This document shows positions 5,233 through 9,696 of a stretch of DNA of 9,696 nucleotides, piece after piece. The first letter of the stretch is position 1. Each line of letters begins with the position of its first letter. A program made the translations under genes and the position numbers. The notes beneath the pieces were generated by a model. It was given only the letters and a program-made list of their open reading frames with translations. It did not search any database and was not told the DNA's origin. Source of the DNA: an uncultured Clostridia bacterium (GTDB taxonomy: Bacteria; Bacillota; Clostridia; Christensenellales; Borkfalkiaceae); NCBI GenBank assembly GCA_947629735.1, contig CANREX010000051.1:1-9696 (forward strand). Reading direction: 5' to 3'.

Positions 5233-7224
5233 TCAGTGGCTGTATCTGTCGTTTTTGACGTTTTCTATGGACAGTTTCGCCTTCTCGACTATATTTTCCT
5301 TGGTAAAGCCGAAATATTCGAAGAGCTGTTTCGCAGGTCCGGAAACGCCGAATCCCGTCATCGTGACAAGCTCGCCGTAGTCGCGGCAGTATTTGTACCA
5401 CGCGAAGTGGCTTGCCGCCTCCACGCACACCCTCGCCTTGACGCTCTTGGGCATAACGCTTTCCTTGTATTCTTCGTCCTGCCTGTCGAAAATTTCCATG
5501 CAGGGGAGGGAGACAACCCTCGCCTTTATCTCTTCCGCCGCGAGTTCTTGCTGCGCCTGCATGCAGAGCGTAACTTCCGAACCCGTCGCAATCAACAGCA
5601 CGTCGGGCTCGCCTTCGCAGTCCGAAAGCACGTAGCCGCCGCGCGCCGCCAGCTTGCCGCTGCCCTCGAATACGGGCAAAGCCTGCCGCGTTTCGACGAT
5701 TACGGTGGGGTTGGGAGAGGTGAACGCGGAGAGGAACGCTTCAAGCGTCTCTTTTCCGTCGCAGGGGCGGAACACGTTTACGTTGGGTATGGAGCGCATG
5801 GAAATGAGCTGTTCCATAGGTTGATGGGTAGGTCCGTCCTCGCCTACGCCGATAGAATCGTGCGTCATCACGTAAATCACGGGCAGGCGCATAATTCCGC
5901 TCATTCTTATTCCCGCTTTCATGTAGTCGGAGAAGGAGAAGAAGGTGGAGCAAACCGCCCTGAGCCCGCCGTGCAGCGCAATGCCGTTGCAGATAGCCGC
6001 CATCGCGTGTTCGCGTATGCCGAAGTGAATATTGCTGCCTTCCCTGTGTTCGGGCGAGAAATATTCCTGTCCCGCAAGTTCCGTCTTTGTAGAGGGCGCG
6101 AGGTCCGCCGAGCCGCTCATTATATTGGGCATGTTCTTCGCTATCGCGTTCAATATCTTGCCGCCGCAGCTTCTCGTGGCTTCGGGCTTGTCCCAGCTCA
6201 GCCCGTTTTCAATGGCGTTGAAGTCGGGCGCGCCGTTCATAAACTGCTTATACTGTGCGGCGAGCAGGGGATAAGCGCTCTCGTATTTTGCAAACAATTC
6301 GTTCCATTGCTCTTCCGCCTTGCATTTTTCTTCCGCAATGGCGAGGCAGTGAGCCTTGACGTCTTCGGGCGCTTCGAAAGGAGGCTGAGTCCACCTGAGG
6401 TTTTCCCTGAGTTTCTTGACGTTTTCCTCGCCGAGAGGCGCTCCGTGGCAATCGGCAGATCCGACGAGGGGAGAGCCGTAGCCGATCTGAGTCTTGCATA
6501 TGATTATCGAAGGTCTGGTGAGGTCGCTCTTCGCCCTTTCCAGAGCCGCTTTCAAGGCGTAGAGGTTGTTTGCGTCGTCTACGCGGATAACCTGCCAACC
6601 CTGCGCCATAAACCTCGTCGCGGTGTCCTCGCTGAACGTGTTGCGCATGTCGCCTTCTATCGTTACGTTGTTGTTGTCGTAAAGGAGTATGAGTTTTCCG
6701 AGCTTCTGCGTTCCCGCGAAAGAGCAGGATTCATATCCGATGCCCTCTTCCAGACAACCGTCGCCCGTCAAAACGTAGGTAAAATGATCGACGATGGGGA
6801 AGCCGGGTCTGTTGAACAGAGCCGCAAGGTGAGCTTCCGCAACCGCAAAACCTACCGCATTGCCCACGCCCTGCCCGAGAGGTCCTGTGGAAGTCTCAAC
6901 GCCGTCCGTCTTGCCGAATTCGGGATGTCCGGGCGTGCGCGAGCCGAGCTGGCGGAAAGCGATTATATCTTCTTTGGTCACGTCGTAACCGAAAAGGTGG
7001 AGCAGCGAGTACAATAGCATCGAGCCGTGCCCCGCGGAAAGAACAAATCTGTCGCGGTTATCCCACTTTGGGTTCTTGTAACTGAACGAAAGGAAATCCG
7101 CGAACAGCTCATACCCGATGGGCGCCGAGCCGAGGCAGATACCGGGGTGACCCGATTTCGCTTTCTCTATGGCTTCTGCCGAAAGCACTCTGATTGTGTC
7201 TACGCTTTTCTGCTGTACTGACAT
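5233..7224 (-). CDS. tkt: Transketolase
   Basis: This thiamine-diphosphate enzyme moves two-carbon ketol units between sugar phosphates in the non-oxidative pentose phosphate pathway, linking xylulose-5-P, ribose-5-P and erythrose-4-P to glycolysis. The 663-residue length is that of a complete single-chain transketolase, not the split N/C form. Visible landmarks in order: SGHPG at 24-28; SAGHGSMLLYSLLHLFGY at 63-80; GSRTPGHPE at 94-102; TGPLGQG at 113-119; the TPP/metal motif beginning GDG at 154-156 and ending at Asn184-186; CHGAPLG at 259-265 with His260; SADLAPST at 372-379; HFGIREHAM at 400-408, where Glu405 is the cofactor-activating glutamate; and THDSIGVGEDGPTHQP at 454-469 with substrate-binding histidines. 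The start is supported by AAGGAG (7239-7234) 9 nt before the ATG. pgm lies 135 nt upstream on the same strand and no tkt promoter is evident, so a pgm-tkt transcript is plausible. Confidence 0.97.
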   Translation of the reverse strand: MSVQQKSVDTIRVLSAEAIEKAKSGHPGICLGSAPIGYELFADFLSFSYKNPKWDNRDRFVLSAGHGSMLLYSLLHLFGYDVTKEDIIAFRQLGSRTPGHPEFGKTDGVETSTGPLGQGVGNAVGFAVAEAHLAALFNRPGFPIVDHFTYVLTGDGCLEEGIGYESCSFAGTQKLGKLILLYDNNNVTIEGDMRNTFSEDTATRFMAQGWQVIRVDDANNLYALKAALERAKSDLTRPSIIICKTQIGYGSPLVGSADCHGAPLGEENVKKLRENLRWTQPPFEAPEDVKAHCLAIAEEKCKAEEQWNELFAKYESAYPLLAAQYKQFMNGAPDFNAIENGLSWDKPEATRSCGGKILNAIAKNMPNIMSGSADLAPSTKTELAGQEYFSPEHREGSNIHFGIREHAMAAICNGIALHGGLRAVCSTFFSFSDYMKAGIRMSGIMRLPVIYVMTHDSIGVGEDGPTHQPMEQLISMRSIPNVNVFRPCDGKETLEAFLSAFTSPNPTVIVETRQALPVFEGSGKLAARGGYVLSDCEGEPDVLLIATGSEVTLCMQAQQELAAEEIKARVVSLPCMEIFDRQDEEYKESVMPKSVKARVCVEAASHFAWYKYCRDYGELVTMTGFGVSGPAKQLFEYFGFTKENIVEKAKLSIENVKNDRYSH

Positions 7225-7280
7225 TTATTTTATCTCCTTATATATTTTCCGCCGCTTTTCCGCGTGCGGTTTTATCAAAA

Positions 7281-7359
7281 GTCAAAAATTTTTTTTCGGA
7301 CGTCTGCGAAATTTTGCGGGTATTCAAGCAAATTTTTTTGACGTCCACGAAGTTTCGCG
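7281..7359. repeat. Imperfect direct repeat (41-nt period) in the pgm-tkt gap
   Basis: GACGTCTGCGAAATTTTGCG at 7299-7318 and GACGTCCACGAAGTTTCGCG at 7340-7359 match at 16 of 20 bases, and all four differences are transitions. Each copy is preceded by a run of 7-8 T. GACGTC is itself a palindrome, so GGACGTC (7298-7304) and GACGTCC (7340-7346) also form an inverted pair, and GTCAAAAA (7281-7288) can pair with TTTTTGAC (7335-7342). The second copy abuts the pgm stop codon. There is no G/C-rich stem with a U tract that would be a standard terminator for pgm. Confidence 0.6.
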
Positions 7360-8877
7360 TTAATCCCAGATAAATTTTTCGAGGGGGGAGACGTCGAGGA
7401 AGGGGAACTTTTTCAACATAAAGTATAGCTTTTTAGCCATAATTTTATTTCCGCCGTTTGTCATGCTCTCGAAATTTACGGGAATTACGGGGTCGTGAAC
7501 GCTCATGCGGACGAGAGTCCAGCCGTCGCCCTCGTTTTCGCCGAAATTAACCCTCGCGCCTTCATAGTTCACGGGTGCAAGTTTAGCCGTCTTGTCGAGC
7601 GCGGCGAAGTGGCGTATCTCTTCGATTACCCTTTCGCCTTCCCGCTTGAAGTTTACCGATTTTTCGTTGAAGCGTATTCTCACTTCGTTCTCCTCGGCGG
7701 GGGGCGCCAGAGTGGATATCAAAGAAGTCAGATTTTCGCCCTTTTCGCGCTGTTTTGCGAGCGTTATGAGCAACCTGCAAACGAGGTACGCGCCGTCGTC
7801 GAGGAAATAATTGTCTTTAAATGCGGCGTGCCCGCTCGTCTCCATCGCCAATGGGCAGTATTCGCCCTCTTTTTCGCGGCGGATAGCTTCGTCAATGACG
7901 TTTTTATATCCCCGCTTGAAGCGCACGTGCTTTCCGCCGAGATATTCTATGAATTCCGTCAAGCCGTCGCTCGTCACGCTGTCCGTGACGATAGTTCCGC
8001 TCTTTTCCTGCAATAAAGTCGCCGCGGTGAGCGCGATAAGCCTGTTTCTGTTTATCTCGCTGCCGTCGCTTTCGACGATCGCCGCCCTGTCGACATCTGT
8101 ATCGAATATCACGCCCAAGTCAGCCCCGCTTCTTATTACCGCTTTGCTAAGCGAGCCCACGGCTTCCTTGTCCTCTGGGTTGGGAATGTGGTTGGGGAAG
8201 AGCCCGTCATAACGCAAAAATTGGCTTCCGTCCGTGTTCGCGCCGAGGGGGATAAGCACTTTGTCGGTGAAGAACCCGCCGACGCCGTTGCCCGCGTCTA
8301 CTATGACTTTCGTTCCGAACAGCGGCTGGGTCTTACCGCAGGCTTCGCGCACCATTTCCACGAGGGCTTGGCAGTAGTCGTCCATAAAGGACTTCTCCTC
8401 GTACTCGCCCTCATGCCCGCTGCTTATTTTTTCGCCCTTTTGCGCAAGCTCTATTATGCTGTCAATATCTTCCGATTCGAGCCCGCCTTCTCCGGTAAAG
8501 AACTTCAAGCCGTTTTTCTCGTACGGCAGGTGGGAGGCGGTTATCATTATGGAGGCGTCGCAAGCCCAATCGCCGTTTTTAAGCACCATGAACATGGAAG
8601 GGGTGGAGCACACCCCGCAGTACACGAGGTCGCACCCGCTTTCGAGCACGGCTTTTCTGACGGCGACAAGAATTCTTTCGCATGAAATGCGAACGTCGTT
8701 TCCGACGGCTATTTTCAAAGACGTCTTATTCAGTCTTTTTGAAACGAGCTTCAAAAAGGCGCAGACCAGATCGTAAACCGCTTCGTTGGTAAGTTCCACC
8801 TCGGCGTCGGGCGTTTTGACGGCTATTCCGCGTATATCCGTCCCGCTCTTCAAAAATTCGTAATTATTATTTTCCAT
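7360..8877 (-). CDS. Phosphoglucomutase/phosphomannomutase (alpha-D-phosphohexomutase family)
   Basis: The enzyme should interconvert hexose-1- and hexose-6-phosphates through a phosphoserine, supplying glucose-1-P or mannose-1-P for glycogen, exopolysaccharide and nucleotide sugars. The 505 residues show all four family sites: the N-terminal SGTDIRG at 11-17; the active-site loop TASHLPYEKNGLKFF with the phosphorylated Ser115; the metal loop DTDVDR at 259-264; the sugar-specificity loop METSGH at 345-350; and a C-terminal phosphate site RMSVHDPVIP beginning about 457. The active loop has TASHLP, not the commoner TASHNP, and the last site has SxHDP in place of the RxSGTEP type. Both changes occur together in a known subgroup that includes plant-like PGM/PMM proteins. 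Whether glucose or mannose phosphate is preferred cannot be read from this. The SGTDIRG motif requires a start at or just before it. The ATG at 8877 has no Shine-Dalgarno sequence and the predicted transcription start is only about 3-4 nt upstream. Confidence 0.92.
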   Translation of the reverse strand: MENNNYEFLKSGTDIRGIAVKTPDAEVELTNEAVYDLVCAFLKLVSKRLNKTSLKIAVGNDVRISCERILVAVRKAVLESGCDLVYCGVCSTPSMFMVLKNGDWACDASIMITASHLPYEKNGLKFFTGEGGLESEDIDSIIELAQKGEKISSGHEGEYEEKSFMDDYCQALVEMVREACGKTQPLFGTKVIVDAGNGVGGFFTDKVLIPLGANTDGSQFLRYDGLFPNHIPNPEDKEAVGSLSKAVIRSGADLGVIFDTDVDRAAIVESDGSEINRNRLIALTAATLLQEKSGTIVTDSVTSDGLTEFIEYLGGKHVRFKRGYKNVIDEAIRREKEGEYCPLAMETSGHAAFKDNYFLDDGAYLVCRLLITLAKQREKGENLTSLISTLAPPAEENEVRIRFNEKSVNFKREGERVIEEIRHFAALDKTAKLAPVNYEGARVNFGENEGDGWTLVRMSVHDPVIPVNFESMTNGGNKIMAKKLYFMLKKFPFLDVSPLEKFIWD

Positions 8878-8886
8878 ACCGATATT

Positions 8887-8915
8887 ATTATACAGTATTT
8901 TTCGCGCGTTATCAA
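8887..8915 (-). promoter_or_regulatory. Sigma-A-type promoter of pgm
   Basis: Read on the minus strand, TTGATA (8915-8910), a 17-nt spacer and TATAAT (8892-8887) give an almost perfect vegetative promoter. The expected start of transcription, near 8881-8880, lies next to the pgm ATG at 8877, which implies a leaderless or nearly leaderless mRNA. The region is divergently shared with proS. Confidence 0.72.
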
Positions 8916-8989
8916 CTGATTGAAGCGTAATTTAATTAACTGTTTTTTTGAAATTGCCTCTGCAAACACTTTATTTTTGCCGCCCGCTG

Positions 8990-8998
8990 TGGTATAAT
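8990..8998 (+). promoter_or_regulatory. Extended -10 promoter element of proS
   Basis: TGG (8990-8992) directly before TATAAT (8993-8998) forms an extended -10 element. The -35 region at the right distance is poor: TTTATT at 8970-8975 matches the consensus at three of six positions, which extended -10 promoters tolerate. Transcription would start near 9005, leaving a leader of about 36 nt, too short for a T-box. Confidence 0.65.
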
Positions 8999-9040
8999 CG
9001 TTTGTAAGTTAAAAAATACAAGACAAAATGGGTTTCGATT

Positions 9041-9696
9041 ATGTCACAGGAAAATAAAGAAAGTTTTGTGGAAAATATAGCGGACATCGACGCGGACTTC
9101 CCCCAATGGTATACCGACGTATGCAAAAAGACGCAGCTCGTCGATTACGGACCTGTAAAGGGCACGATGGTAATTCGCCCTTACGGCTACGCCATATGGG
9201 AAAATATCCAGCATGAGCTCGACGCGCGCTTTAAGGCGACGGGTCACAGCAACGCGTATTTCCCTATGTTTATTCCGATGAGCTTCATGACGAAAGAGGC
9301 GGAGCACGTTGAAGGCTTCGCGCCCGAAGTCGCCGTCGTAACTCATGCGGGCGGGGAACAGCTCGCCGAGCCGTTGGTTGTCCGTCCCACTTCCGAAACT
9401 ATTATAGGCAACATGTATTCAAAATGGATACAGTCATATCGCGATTTGCCCGTGCTCATGAATCAATGGGCGAACATTGTGCGCTGGGAAAAGACGACGC
9501 GCCCCTTTTTGCGCACTTCGGAATTTCTCTGGCAGGAGGGGCACACCGCTCACGCAACGGAACAGGAAGCGATTGAAGAAACGCTCAAAATGCTCTCCGT
9601 TTACAAGGAATTTGCGGAAAACGTGCTCGCTATCCCCGTAATTTGCGGCAAAAAGACCGAAAAGGAGAAGTTTGCGGGCGCGGTCGCGACATACGG
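9041..9696 (+). CDS. proS: Prolyl-tRNA synthetase, ProS type 3 (partial, 3' end beyond window)
   Basis: This class II synthetase charges tRNA-Pro with proline. Only the first 218 codons are present and the frame is open at the window edge. The translation begins MSQENKESFVENIADIDADF and shows QWYTDVCKKTQLVDYGPVKG, then the class II motif 1 region around RPYGYAIWENIQHELDARF, then VVRPTSETIIG and the motif 2 loop RTSEFLWQEGHTAH. These signatures belong to the shorter archaeal/eukaryotic-like ProS that lacks the inserted editing domain between motifs 2 and 3. Motif 3 and the C-terminal zinc-type extension lie outside the window. The start at 9041 has only TGGG (9029-9032) as a weak ribosome-binding site. 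An ATG at 9028 is in another frame and stops after nine codons. The gene is divergent from pgm and has its own extended -10 promoter. No T-box precedes it. Confidence 0.95.
   Translation, partial: MSQENKESFVENIADIDADFPQWYTDVCKKTQLVDYGPVKGTMVIRPYGYAIWENIQHELDARFKATGHSNAYFPMFIPMSFMTKEAEHVEGFAPEVAVVTHAGGEQLAEPLVVRPTSETIIGNMYSKWIQSYRDLPVLMNQWANIVRWEKTTRPFLRTSEFLWQEGHTAHATEQEAIEETLKMLSVYKEFAENVLAIPVICGKKTEKEKFAGAVATY

Noticed and set aside
5236..7017. A 593-codon open frame on the plus strand opposite tkt
   Set aside because: It lies almost wholly inside a transketolase with every family motif intact. The translation is Arg/Val/Ala-rich with no recognisable domain. Long antisense frames arise readily in genes with this codon bias.
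7225..7359. Separate sigma-A promoter for tkt
   Set aside because: A TTGACT occurs on the minus strand, but nothing resembling a -10 box follows at 16-18 nt. The TATATA next to the RBS has no -35 partner.
8881..9040. T-box riboswitch ahead of proS
   Set aside because: The whole intergenic region is only 160 nt. I see no T-box sequence of the AGGGTGGNACCGCG type, no specifier stem and no terminator hairpin, and the promoter sits about 40 nt before the ATG.

Overview
The window reads as chromosomal DNA of an anaerobic, endospore-forming member of the Clostridia. The main evidence is a clear SpoIIID sporulation regulator. It is supported by a 2-hydroxyacyl-CoA dehydratase activase-like gene pair typical of anaerobes and by a prolyl-tRNA synthetase of the archaeal/eukaryotic-like (ProS type 3) form that many clostridia use. 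Coding DNA is of middling G+C with many GCG, GGC and ATA codons, while the gaps between genes are A/T-rich. I cannot name a genus. No rRNA, tRNA, CRISPR array, transposase or phage gene is visible, and the layout looks like ordinary core chromosome.

Layout, left to right. The 3' end of a CapD/FlaA1-type nucleotide-sugar dehydratase gene (+) closes at 238 and is followed by a hairpin terminator. A sigma-E-like promoter then precedes spoIIID (+, 463-726). A separate, strong sigma-A-like promoter starts a two-gene unit (+). Its first gene is a 976-residue tandem activase with a DUF2229-type region. Its second, 7 nt further on, is a 423-residue dehydratase-family protein. This unit ends at a 17-bp perfect hairpin that also serves the convergent gene from the other side. 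On the minus strand, pgm (phosphohexomutase) is read toward tkt (transketolase). The 135-nt gap between them holds an imperfect direct repeat and no evident tkt promoter, so the two may be co-transcribed. Divergent from pgm, proS (+) begins at 9041 and runs off the window.

How the genes work together. Pgm and Tkt are central sugar metabolism: hexose-phosphate interconversion for glycan or glycogen precursors, and the non-oxidative pentose phosphate pathway. The CapD-like enzyme is a possible consumer of such sugar nucleotides. SpoIIID acts in the mother cell during sporulation. The activase/dehydratase-like pair is the least understood part. It looks like an ATP-driven electron-transfer machine whose substrate is unknown, because no CoA-transferase, ETF or acyl-CoA dehydrogenase gene lies next to it. 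In this pair, both ATPase halves keep the complete cysteine pair used to hold a bridging [4Fe-4S] cluster. In addition, a CYP...FGC cysteine pattern recurs once in each of the two proteins.
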